From Cohaesibacteraceae bacterium (GTDB lineage: Bacteria > Pseudomonadota > Alphaproteobacteria > Rhizobiales > Cohaesibacteraceae): DNA of 5,767 nucleotides. A model generated the notes under the pieces. The model was not told the origin of the DNA and did no database searches. It worked only from the letters and a program-made list of their open reading frames with translations. Of the stretch, positions 1 through 5,612 are shown piece by piece. A program made the position numbers and the translations under genes. Each line of letters opens with the position of its first letter. Position 1 is the first letter of the stretch. The stretch spans positions 3,303-9,069 of the forward strand of contig JAESRR010000056.1 of assembly GCA_016764535.1 (NCBI GenBank), given 5' to 3'.

Positions 1-110
1 CAGCCACGATTGATGACGCGCGACACAAGCGCAGCCACTGCGGGGCCAGGTGTGCCTGCGTTCAATAGTAGCGCCAAAGCAAAAATGGAGAGGGATAGCA
101 TATCGATCAT
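1..110 (-). CDS. LysE/RhtB-family amino-acid (or metabolite) exporter, N-terminal fragment
   Basis: The minus strand reads an open frame from an ATG at 110 to the left edge, giving 36 residues. After a short MIDMLS start comes a hydrophobic stretch (LSIFALALLLNAG), then TPGPAVAALVSRVINRG. A first membrane helix near residues 5-18 followed by a T-PGP motif and a small-residue helix ending in R-x-x-x-x-G is the hallmark N-terminus of the LysE/RhtB/LeuE translocator family. These are inner-membrane exporters of about 200 residues with roughly six helices that expel amino acids or related compounds; the substrate cannot be told here. An AGGA element nine bases upstream of the ATG supports this start. 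The gene is truncated by the window edge and is divergent from the gene at 256. An open plus-strand frame over the same bases is antisense to this motif and is not taken as a gene. I am fairly sure of the family and not of the substrate. Confidence 0.82.
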   Translation of the reverse strand, partial: MIDMLSLSIFALALLLNAGTPGPAVAALVSRVINRG

Positions 111-149
111 GGAAGAGAATCCTGACTGTGATTCAACAACCCTATCTTC

Positions 150-166
150 TTTGAAAGAAATTCAAA
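150..166. repeat. Short inverted repeat between divergent genes (possible operator)
   Basis: TTTGAA and TTCAAA form perfect 6-bp arms separated by five bases, midway between the exporter start at 110 and the plus-strand promoter at about 187. It is flanked by ATTCAACAA (131-139) and TTGTTCAAT (172-180), which are reverse complements apart from one base, though their centre is about 2.5 bp away from that of the inner pair. This could be a regulator site serving one or both divergent genes. The region is AT-rich, so chance is a real alternative. Confidence 0.3.
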
Positions 167-186
167 ACTGTTTGTTCAATCTAATT

Positions 187-215
187 TTGATGACACTTTT
201 TGTTCATAATATCAT
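187..215 (+). promoter_or_regulatory. Sigma70-like promoter for the gene at 256
   Basis: TTGATG at 187-192 (four of six matches to TTGACA) and TATCAT at 210-215 (five of six to TATAAT) are separated by 17 bp. The predicted transcription start is near 222, leaving a leader of about 34 nt before the GTG at 256. Position and spacing fit a housekeeping promoter; AT-richness raises the chance of a false match. Confidence 0.45.
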
Positions 216-241
216 GCGTTTGTGCCATGCCATGAATATTC

Positions 242-246
242 AGGAG
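242..246 (+). promoter_or_regulatory. Shine-Dalgarno AGGAG that selects the GTG start at 256
   Basis: A full AGGAG lies nine bases before GTG 256. An in-frame TAG at 250-252 sits between the two, so translation cannot begin further upstream. Together these fix GTG 256 as the likely start rather than the internal ATG at 382, which would delete the first membrane segment. Confidence 0.6.
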
Positions 247-255
247 AATTAGATT

Positions 256-858
256 GTGATCAGTGTAGTTGCGAATACAGTCCGGTTACTTGATCTCACA
301 ATTCACACAATAGTAAAAATAATATTGGTGACAGTGGCTACGTATACTGCCATTTCGTACCTTTTTTTCGGTAGTATTTTCATGCCGATTTGGTTTGTAT
401 GGACTGACTATCCTCCTCTTGATCCAAACTGGTGGCGAAAACCGCTTATAAAAGGGATTTGGTATGGGGCTGGATTTTTCTTGCTGTTGACTGTTGTTGT
501 GATTGCATTCCGAAAATTTTTATTCCCAGGGTTTTTATTCTTCTGTGGGCCAGTATTTGTTTTCACAAGTATGGTCATGACGGTAGTTGGAACGGCGAAC
601 CTTGTTACCGACGCTCGCAATCAGGTGATCCAGGATTTTCAACCGGATAAAATTCAGTTGCGGTCTTTTTATTGGTCAATGACGCATGCGCCTGTTGAGC
701 TTCAGGATCAGTTGCATGCTATGGCTTTGAAAAACTGTGAACCATTTGGCTGGAGTTATCGGGATATGGAATTCTATGCCATTCCACTTAACGCTGCCGT
801 GAATGTTCTACCCGCCCAGTGGATCAAGGATTGCAAAATAGAACGCATTTCAAATTGA
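256..858 (+). CDS. Uncharacterised inner-membrane protein, three TM segments, 200 aa
   Basis: I do not recognise this protein. Hydrophobic stretches at about residues 19-49, 66-84 and 88-113 predict three membrane segments, the first long enough to include a re-entrant part. A short aromatic/proline linker (DYPPLDPNWWRK, 51-62) joins the first two. Residues 115-200 form a soluble tail rich in aromatic residues, with Cys161 and Cys192 that could pair; Cys97 is in the third helix. No enzyme motif, signal-peptidase site or known domain is visible. The GTG start is chosen from the AGGAG and the in-frame stop just before it. A sigma70-like promoter precedes it, so it appears monocistronic; it converges on the LysR gene only 12 bp away. 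Its codons are AT-richer than those of the methyltransferase and phosphatase in this window, which could indicate acquisition or weak selection. The gene is probably real, with function unknown. Confidence 0.72.
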   Translation: MISVVANTVRLLDLTIHTIVKIILVTVATYTAISYLFFGSIFMPIWFVWTDYPPLDPNWWRKPLIKGIWYGAGFFLLLTVVVIAFRKFLFPGFLFFCGPVFVFTSMVMTVVGTANLVTDARNQVIQDFQPDKIQLRSFYWSMTHAPVELQDQLHAMALKNCEPFGWSYRDMEFYAIPLNAAVNVLPAQWIKDCKIERISN

Positions 859-870
859 TTATTGTCGTAT

Positions 871-1764
871 TTATTCGGAGGAAAGTTTTTCCGCCTGCTT
901 GCCAATATAGTCCCACAGCGCAGACGCTATTGGGCCATGAGCGGCTTCTTGCGATCGAATAGCAGCGATTTGATGTGTCTCAATTTTGAGGAACCGGCTG
1001 GTAATCGGTATTAACCGGCCGCTTTTCAATTCTTCCGCGATCAGATAATCGGGAAGATAACCCCAACCCAGATTTTTTAATATGACCTGCTTTTGCGTTG
1101 CCAGATCCCTGACAACGCAATTGTTATCACATTCCTCGCCTCGGGAATTTTCGGGAGGCAGTGTATCGTTGATTACAATTCGTGAAAAGGAACGCATTTG
1201 GCCGGGTGATATATTGGTGGTGATGGGAAATCCAAGAAATTCGGGAGCTACAACCGGGATGTATTGCACGCGCCCCAGCGGAATGAATTCCAGTCCTGTA
1301 GCGTTTTGGTCAAAATGGTGGATGAGGATATCGGCGTCACCGGCAACCAATCTGTCAACCGGTGTGTCAGTGTTTGCGAATTGTAGATCGAGCCTTGTGC
1401 GATCATGCGCGAGGAAAAACATCTGAAGCAGATCAAGCGCCATGGATGTCGAACAGGCATTGCCAAGGAGTATAGTTAGTTTTGTTTCCTCGCCCTTTGC
1501 CTGCATTCTTGCCCAGGTACCAAGAGCTTCGGAATCTGCAAGCAGGGTTTTTGCAAGTCGGTGAAGATCCTGGCCTGCCCGGGTCAGGACGACTTTATTT
1601 GTACCAGGTTCAAACAGGATCACACCAATTTGCTGTTCAAGAGCTTTGGTTGATGTCGTGACCGAACCGCGATTTGTTTTCTGTCTCACTGCGGGGGCCT
1701 GAAAATTACCGGCCTTGATCACTGCTTCAAAACTTCGCAGATGATGGAGAGATATGTTGGACAT
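871..1764 (-). CDS. LysR-family transcriptional regulator
   Basis: The protein has 297 residues, the usual length for LysR regulators. An N-terminal winged helix-turn-helix spans about residues 4-63: it opens with LHHLRSFEAVIKAGNF, then ALEQQIGVILFE and VVLTRAGQDL match the family's LE-LG-LF and LT-AG landmarks. A linker helix covers about 64-92. The effector-binding domain (about 95-290) starts at the strand LTILLG and includes the NLGWGYLPDYLIAEELKSGRLIPI block (about 231-254), the usual G-x-G-x-LP near the second subdomain. Oddly, the recognition-helix region, commonly SQ-P/S-A-V-S, here reads TNRGSVTTSTKAL, and the usual ER after LF is EPGTN. A C-x3-C pair (Cys212, Cys216) lies in the effector domain. 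No strong Shine-Dalgarno is seen. It sits 102 bp downstream of the GGDEF-EAL gene on the same strand with no divergent neighbour, so its target cannot be inferred. Family is certain; ligand and regulon are unknown. Confidence 0.93.
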   Translation of the reverse strand: MSNISLHHLRSFEAVIKAGNFQAPAVRQKTNRGSVTTSTKALEQQIGVILFEPGTNKVVLTRAGQDLHRLAKTLLADSEALGTWARMQAKGEETKLTILLGNACSTSMALDLLQMFFLAHDRTRLDLQFANTDTPVDRLVAGDADILIHHFDQNATGLEFIPLGRVQYIPVVAPEFLGFPITTNISPGQMRSFSRIVINDTLPPENSRGEECDNNCVVRDLATQKQVILKNLGWGYLPDYLIAEELKSGRLIPITSRFLKIETHQIAAIRSQEAAHGPIASALWDYIGKQAEKLSSE

Positions 1765-1828
1765 GCTCGAAGTATATGATGAAGAGTGTTGAATTATCGT
1801 GAGTATAGAAAGGATTTTATGCTGACTG

Positions 1829-1845
1829 TTGCTTCATGAGAGCAA
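1829..1845. repeat. Small dyad upstream of the LysR gene (possible autoregulatory site)
   Basis: TTGCT and AGCAA form perfect 5-bp arms around seven bases, 65-81 nt upstream of the LysR start codon. LysR proteins usually bind dyads near their own promoters, which is the only reason to note it. The spacing does not match the classical T-N11-A box, and no T-run follows, so it is not a terminator. Confidence 0.22.
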
Positions 1846-1866
1846 ATTTGATTAAACCAGATCCCA

Positions 1867-3861
1867 TTAGCTGTTTTGGGCGATATCATCCTCGTTGAAT
1901 ATATCCAATGGATCTATGGGAACATTGCGCTGGATGTGTCCCAGCAACCAGGGGGCCAGCCCGGCGGCAGACATTGGCTTGCCGTAATAAGACCCCTGAA
2001 AGTGATCACACTCCAGATCACCCAGAATTTTAGCCTGCCTGGCGGTTTCGATACCTTCTGCCGTAATCGTCATGCCAAGTCTGTGTCCAAGCATGATAAT
2101 CGTGTTGAGAATTTCTTCCGCTCTATCGCTATATTGGTCAAGGCTGGAAACAAAGGCCCGGTCAATTTTTAATTTGTCAAAATTGAACTGCCAGAGATAG
2201 GCGAGACTGGAATAACCGGTTCCAAAATCATCCATGGCCAGTGTTACACCAAGTTCCCGCATTTCCAGCAACTGCCCGGAGACTTTTTCCGTATTCTCCA
2301 TCAAAAGGGATTCAGTCACTTCAAGTTCAAGGCGGTCAGGATCGACCCCTGTTGTTTGCAAAAGATTTTTTACAAGGGGGACCAGAGACCCGTCATCAAA
2401 TTGTCGAGCCGATAGATTTACCGATACGGTCAGTTTCTCCGGCCATGTAGATGCATCGTGTAGTGCCTGTTCCAGCACCCATGCTCCGATTTCGCCAATT
2501 TTTCCCATGGTTTCACAAACGGGGATGAATTCTTTTGGAGTAATATTGTCGCCCTTGATATCAACCAGGCGCAACAGGGCTTCAAATCCCACACATTTCC
2601 CGGATTTTTGATGCAGCAGAGGCTGATATTTCACCTGAAACCTCTGATCTTCAAGGCCGGTCATAATGGCTGCTTCCACATGTCGACGACGCAGGGTCTG
2701 TTTTTCCATCCCGGGATTAAATGTCCGGTGTACATTGCGACCATCGGTCTTGGCCTGATAAAGCGCCACATCGGCTTTTTTCATCCGGTCTTCCAATGGC
2801 AGGTTTTCTCCGTTGCCAAAATGAATGCCAATGCTGAAATGACCGATGATTGTTGCACCATCAACCAGCAATGGTTCCGAGATACGAAGCTGAAATTTAT
2901 CAACCAGTGCGTGAATGTCTTCCAGACTTTTGCCCTGGGCAATAACCATGAACTCATCGCCGCCAATACGTCCGGCCAGATCACCGCTGTTGAGGGTTTC
3001 TTTCAGACACCGGCCAGCATATGCAAGGAAGGCGTCACCGGTTGAATGGCCATGTGTGTCGTTGATGGTTTTGAAAAAATCAATATCAAGGAAAATCACA
3101 CTCGCCCGATCAAGATAATGCTCATCTTCGTTGATTTTATCATCAAGCCTGGCGAGCAACCCCGGGCGGTTTAACAGATTTGAGACCTGGTCATTCAGGG
3201 CCAGATATCTTGCCCTTTCACTTGATTTCAGCTCCTGGTTCCTCTTGCCGAGATAGGCCACGTAAGGCGTGCAGAATGCGAGGATTACGATTGTGATGAT
3301 GGCGAGTGCCACAAAACTGAAAAGTTTATGAAACAGCTGGAATGTGGCGGATTCATCCAGATAGATTTCAACGACACCGATCATTTTGCCCGCGTTATCG
3401 GTGACAGGCATGTATGCCTCAACATATACGTCCGGTCGATCTGACTGGCTTGTTCCTTTTTCCAGGGTAATCCGGTTTTGGCCGGTGTTGAGAACCTGTT
3501 GGGCACGGCCGTCGCTTTCCTCCGCAGTTGAGAGCTGTACGTTATGCCGCAATTGATCCGACACCAGAACAGGTTGGCCCTGTGCATCAAACAATACGAA
3601 CCGAAACACATCACCGGACCAGATAATCTTTTGAATACTGTCCAGTTGCGATATCTGGGGTTCGCCGGTTTTGAGGAGGTGGGGTAACCGGGGGATCTGT
3701 TCAACAAAATGTTCAGACCAGTGGGAAACCTTGCGGATGGCGTCTACTTTCACGCCGTATTCGACTGTTCTGGCAATTCCATAAACGATGCCAAATGCCA
3801 GCGATGCGATAAAGATCGTTATCACGGTTATCAAAACAGTTTTGTTAACGATCGTCCGCAT
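1867..3861 (-). CDS. Membrane-anchored GGDEF-EAL c-di-GMP turnover protein
   Basis: With the start at ATG 3861 the protein has 664 residues. Order: TM1 (about 8-30), periplasmic sensor of about 150 residues (31-178, Cache-like in style, ending in V-V-E-I-Y-L), TM2 (about 180-202), GGDEF domain (about 214-379) and EAL domain (about 392-639). The GGDEF active site is intact (FLDIDFFK, INDTHGH, and GGDEF at 300-304), so it should be able to make c-di-GMP from GTP. The I-site position reads NSGD (291-294) instead of RxxD, so product inhibition is probably absent. The EAL side keeps EAL (427-429), Asn482 in SVNLSARQF, Glu514/Glu517 in ELEVTES, DDFGTGYSSL (544 on), Lys565, Glu602 and QGSYYGKP, the residues needed for hydrolysis to pGpG. 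Both activities are therefore possible; which dominates cannot be read. Upstream starts (ATG 3921, TTG 3939) would add 20 or 26 residues. ATG 3861 is preferred: a short basic N-terminus leads straight into TM1, GTGGA lies seven bases ahead, and a TATAAT overlaps the 3921 codon. Confidence 0.93.
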   Translation of the reverse strand: MRTIVNKTVLITVITIFIASLAFGIVYGIARTVEYGVKVDAIRKVSHWSEHFVEQIPRLPHLLKTGEPQISQLDSIQKIIWSGDVFRFVLFDAQGQPVLVSDQLRHNVQLSTAEESDGRAQQVLNTGQNRITLEKGTSQSDRPDVYVEAYMPVTDNAGKMIGVVEIYLDESATFQLFHKLFSFVALAIITIVILAFCTPYVAYLGKRNQELKSSERARYLALNDQVSNLLNRPGLLARLDDKINEDEHYLDRASVIFLDIDFFKTINDTHGHSTGDAFLAYAGRCLKETLNSGDLAGRIGGDEFMVIAQGKSLEDIHALVDKFQLRISEPLLVDGATIIGHFSIGIHFGNGENLPLEDRMKKADVALYQAKTDGRNVHRTFNPGMEKQTLRRRHVEAAIMTGLEDQRFQVKYQPLLHQKSGKCVGFEALLRLVDIKGDNITPKEFIPVCETMGKIGEIGAWVLEQALHDASTWPEKLTVSVNLSARQFDDGSLVPLVKNLLQTTGVDPDRLELEVTESLLMENTEKVSGQLLEMRELGVTLAMDDFGTGYSSLAYLWQFNFDKLKIDRAFVSSLDQYSDRAEEILNTIIMLGHRLGMTITAEGIETARQAKILGDLECDHFQGSYYGKPMSAAGLAPWLLGHIQRNVPIDPLDIFNEDDIAQNS

Positions 3862-3919
3862 CGAAAAGTCCACTCTGTCGCCTGTTGGATAAACTCTAGC
3901 GCAAGATTGTGTAGAATCC

Positions 3920-3925
3920 ATTATA
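3920..3925 (-). promoter_or_regulatory. Perfect TATAAT -10 element for the GGDEF-EAL gene
   Basis: The minus strand reads TATAAT at 3925-3920. Initiation would be near 3912-3914, about 52 nt before ATG 3861. The hexamer overlaps the alternative ATG at 3921, which argues against that start. No good -35 hexamer lies at 16-18 bp (CCAGTT at 17 bp is a poor match; TTGGCT is only 13 bp away), so the promoter may be activator-dependent or a chance match. Confidence 0.42.
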
Positions 3926-4141
3926 GGGCGAGCGGACAAGCCAACTGGTTTTGGGAGTTGAACAGGGCACCTGCCTCAATCAAAATTTACCAAAAAAGCA
4001 TCCTGAAATATATTGTCAGGTCAACTGCCTTACGGTGTAAAATCTATTTCGACGGTACCTGGTCGGGCAAAACACATAAATTTGTCTGTACTTGTTATTT
4101 TTACCAGGGTGTTCATTCCTTATTAAGTGTCATGTTGCATC

Positions 4142-4170
4142 TATTTACTCTAACATAAGTTGAGTAAATA
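4142..4170. repeat. Perfect 9-bp-arm palindrome ahead of the methyltransferase (candidate operator)
   Basis: TATTTACTC at 4142-4150 is the exact reverse complement of GAGTAAATA at 4162-4170, with 11 bp between. Arm centres are 20 bp apart, close to two helical turns, which suits a dimeric DNA-binding protein contacting one DNA face. It ends 36 bp before the methyltransferase ATG, where a repressor could block the promoter. An RNA hairpin is possible, but the arms are AT-rich and no T-run follows, so a terminator is unlikely. No gene in the window is an obvious partner. Confidence 0.5.
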
Positions 4171-4195
4171 CATTTTGTGCGAGTATGTCCAAAAT

Positions 4196-4200
4196 AGGAG
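4196..4200 (+). promoter_or_regulatory. Shine-Dalgarno AGGAG of the methyltransferase
   Basis: A complete AGGAG lies six bases before ATG 4207 and supports that codon as the start. Confidence 0.65.
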
Positions 4201-4206
4201 TGCGCC

Positions 4207-4899
4207 ATGTTTTCGACAGTTCAGGATGCCTTTTTTGATGCAGCCGACAGATATGACTTTGAGCGCAGAACGCTGGTGCCGTGCTTTGATGGTTTATTTG
4301 GATCATTGATCGAATGTCTTGGACTGAATACACAAGGGGATTTGAAAATTCTCGATATCGGGGCAGGCACCGGGTTGTTATCAGGCATGATTTCGTGTGT
4401 GTATCCATCGGCCGAAATTTGTTTGATTGACCCGTCGCGTGATCGACTGGAGGAGGCTCAACGCCGGTTTAAACGCATGATGCGACCCCTGCCGACGGTC
4501 GTGGCGGGAGATTTTTCCAACATCAATCGCGGTTGCCCGTTTAATGCTGTAATTTCAAGTTTTGCCATTCATCGTCTGACGGACGAGGAAAAACAGGTAT
4601 TGTTCCTGGCAATTGCAAAGGCCCTTAAACCAGGTGGGCAGTTTGCCTATGCCGATCCTGTATTGGGCGCGACGCAGGATCTTGAACAATTATACGGGAT
4701 CTGGTGGGAGCGGGAAGCACGTTCACAGGGCGCCAATGACAAGATGATTGCCGAGGCAAGGGAAATTATGCGAAACGATCAACGATCAACGATTGAGGCG
4801 CAACTGAAGATGCTGGAAAAGGCCGGGCTTGTTGACGTTGAATGCGCTTTTCATGATCATCGCTTTGCATTGATAACCGGCGTTGCACCGCTCAATTAG
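4207..4899 (+). CDS. Class I SAM-dependent methyltransferase
   Basis: The 230-residue protein has a Rossmann-type methyltransferase core. Motif I is LDIGAGTG (49-56), the glycine-rich SAM loop. Asp75 in CLIDPS ends strand 2, where the SAM ribose is held. GDFSN (101-105) corresponds to motif II, SSFAIHRL (117-124) to motif III/IV, and ALKPGGQFAYADP (139-151) to the usual post-IV strand. The N-terminal helix region FDAADRYDFERRTLVPCFDGLFG (about 9-31) resembles small-molecule methyltransferases that carry an R-R-x-L-x-P-x-F-D segment as a lid. The C-terminal part (155-215) is helical and probably covers the substrate. The acceptor substrate cannot be told; it is a soluble cytoplasmic enzyme. 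Start ATG 4207 is backed by AGGAG six bases upstream. It appears monocistronic, divergent from the GGDEF-EAL gene and convergent with the phosphatase, and a strong palindrome upstream suggests specific regulation. The fold is certain and the substrate unknown. Confidence 0.88.
   Translation: MFSTVQDAFFDAADRYDFERRTLVPCFDGLFGSLIECLGLNTQGDLKILDIGAGTGLLSGMISCVYPSAEICLIDPSRDRLEEAQRRFKRMMRPLPTVVAGDFSNINRGCPFNAVISSFAIHRLTDEEKQVLFLAIAKALKPGGQFAYADPVLGATQDLEQLYGIWWEREARSQGANDKMIAEAREIMRNDQRSTIEAQLKMLEKAGLVDVECAFHDHRFALITGVAPLN
4774..4794 (+). repeat. Three tandem heptamers (AACGATC, AACGATC, AACGATT) within the methyltransferase
   Basis: The unit length is seven bases, so gain or loss of one copy would shift the reading frame from about codon 190 on and remove the C-terminal 40 residues. 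Three copies, one imperfect, is a low number, and the stretch reads normally as coding sequence. Confidence 0.45.
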
Positions 4900-4959
4900 C
4901 GGTTCCCGCAAATTTAACCAGGTAATCGGCCTGGATGGCCTGGACTGCTGCGTGATCCA

Positions 4960-5511
4960 TCATCCCAGCGTCGTATGATGCCAGATGCCATTTCCCGGCC
5001 TGATCAGGATCGGTTGTGCATTGGGCATGCGGCGCATATCCGGCTCGATCTGAACCACAGCCTTTGCAGCCAGCCACAACCCGCCATGGGCGACAATTAA
5101 TGTGTTCGGTCCAAGGGCCACAGCGCGTTGCATCGCGCCATGAACACGCTCACAAAATTGCTGAAAACTCTCACCACCTTCCGGGTGATATTCACCGGCC
5201 CAGTAACCAGGTGTCCAGTCACCCTGTAACTCGCCCTGGTGGATACCAAGATGGCATTCCATCAAGCCTTCGTCATAGGTAATCTCGATATCGTGCCGTA
5301 ATGCAACCGCTAATGCAGTGTCGCGGGCGCGGGAAAGCGGACTTGCAACAATATGTTCAAGCGGCTCATCGCGCAGGATTTCCGCTGCCCTGATTGCCTG
5401 GGCACGCCCCGTTTCATTGAGCTGGATGTCCATTTGGCCCTGAACGATTTTGTCCTTGTTCCAGTCGGTTTCACCATGGCGCAGAAAGTAGAATGGTATG
5501 TCAATGTTCAT
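4960..5511 (-). CDS. Histidine phosphatase (phosphoglycerate-mutase-like) family protein
   Basis: The 183-residue protein begins with a beta strand leading into LRHGETDWN (10-18), the signature of the histidine phosphatase superfamily; His12 is the expected phospho-acceptor. The other phosphate-pocket and catalytic positions are present: Arg11, Arg61 in SPLSRARDTA (57-66), Glu85 in the GLMECHLGIHQGE block, and His142 in IVAHGG (139-144). Length and motifs match small GpmB/CobC-like members, which act on phosphorylated metabolites by a phosphohistidine intermediate. The substrate cannot be assigned, and no cobalamin genes are nearby to suggest CobC. ATG 5511 is preceded by GGGGA at six bases. 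The gene lies 101 bp downstream of the copper ATPase on the same strand and could be its operon partner or have its own weak promoter. A second open frame over the 3' end (4892-5077) is a shadow. It is cytoplasmic and looks intact. Confidence 0.9.
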   Translation of the reverse strand: MNIDIPFYFLRHGETDWNKDKIVQGQMDIQLNETGRAQAIRAAEILRDEPLEHIVASPLSRARDTALAVALRHDIEITYDEGLMECHLGIHQGELQGDWTPGYWAGEYHPEGGESFQQFCERVHGAMQRAVALGPNTLIVAHGGLWLAAKAVVQIEPDMRRMPNAQPILIRPGNGIWHHTTLG

Positions 5512-5612
5512 GGATGATCCCCGGGGCCGGATTTGAAGCAGGTACCAAATCTAGGGATGTGTTGGCCCTGGAGCAACCCGCCAAAACGGTTGTCCCGGGA
5601 TTAATATGCCGC
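5512..5612 (-). promoter_or_regulatory. Spacer between copper ATPase and phosphatase with a weak promoter candidate
   Basis: On the minus strand TTGCTC (5576-5571) and TAGATT (5553-5548) are 17 bp apart and match the -35 and -10 consensus at three and four of six positions. An imperfect hairpin (CAACC/GGTTG, 5574-5592) overlaps the -35 and lacks a T-run. The phosphatase could therefore be transcribed from here or by read-through from the ATPase gene; neither is decided by the sequence. Confidence 0.22.

Larger units (their letters stand above)
3862..4206. other. Gene-free divergent intergenic region, 345 bp
   Basis: This AT-rich stretch separates the GGDEF-EAL start (minus) from the methyltransferase start (plus). 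I see no convincing protein on either strand; open frames that cross it are antisense extensions of the flanking genes. It holds the TATAAT at 3920-3925, a weak dyad CCTGA-N9-TCAGG at 4002-4020, the strong palindrome at 4142-4170 and the methyltransferase Shine-Dalgarno at 4196-4200. I find no convincing sigma70 promoter for the methyltransferase. Confidence 0.6.

Noticed and set aside
10..252. An 80-residue plus-strand open frame, in the same frame as the gene at 256 and separated from it by a single TAG
   Set aside because: Its first 100 bases are antisense to a clear LysE-family N-terminus and the rest covers the promoter region. It has no domain-like sequence. The in-frame TAG followed closely by GTG is explained by the normal start of the next gene, so read-through fusion is not supported.
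877..895. Hairpin GGAGGAAA/TTTCCGCC between the convergent genes
   Set aside because: It has one mismatch, a three-base loop, lies within the last codons of the LysR gene and is not followed by a T-run on either strand, so I do not call a terminator.
3709..4158. A 149-residue plus-strand open frame crossing the divergent intergenic region
   Set aside because: More than half its length is antisense to or upstream of the GGDEF-EAL gene, it is low in domain-like character and has no Shine-Dalgarno; the real gene starts at 4207.
4160..4189. TTGAGT-N18-TATGTC as a promoter for the methyltransferase
   Set aside because: The -10 matches only three of six positions, and the implied transcript start would fall on the Shine-Dalgarno itself.
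4887..4903. Perfect 6-bp hairpin ACCGCT/AGCGGT over the methyltransferase stop codon
   Set aside because: The position suits a terminator, but the stem is short and no T-run follows on either strand.
4928..4944. Direct repeat GGCCTGGA, two copies 9 bp apart, between convergent genes
   Set aside because: Two short copies with no structural or regulatory context; likely chance.
4892..5077. Alternate minus-strand frame past the phosphatase stop, considered as a frameshifted longer C-terminus
   Set aside because: The phosphatase already ends as family members do (a W-x4-L near the C-terminus) at normal length, and all catalytic residues lie in the first frame.
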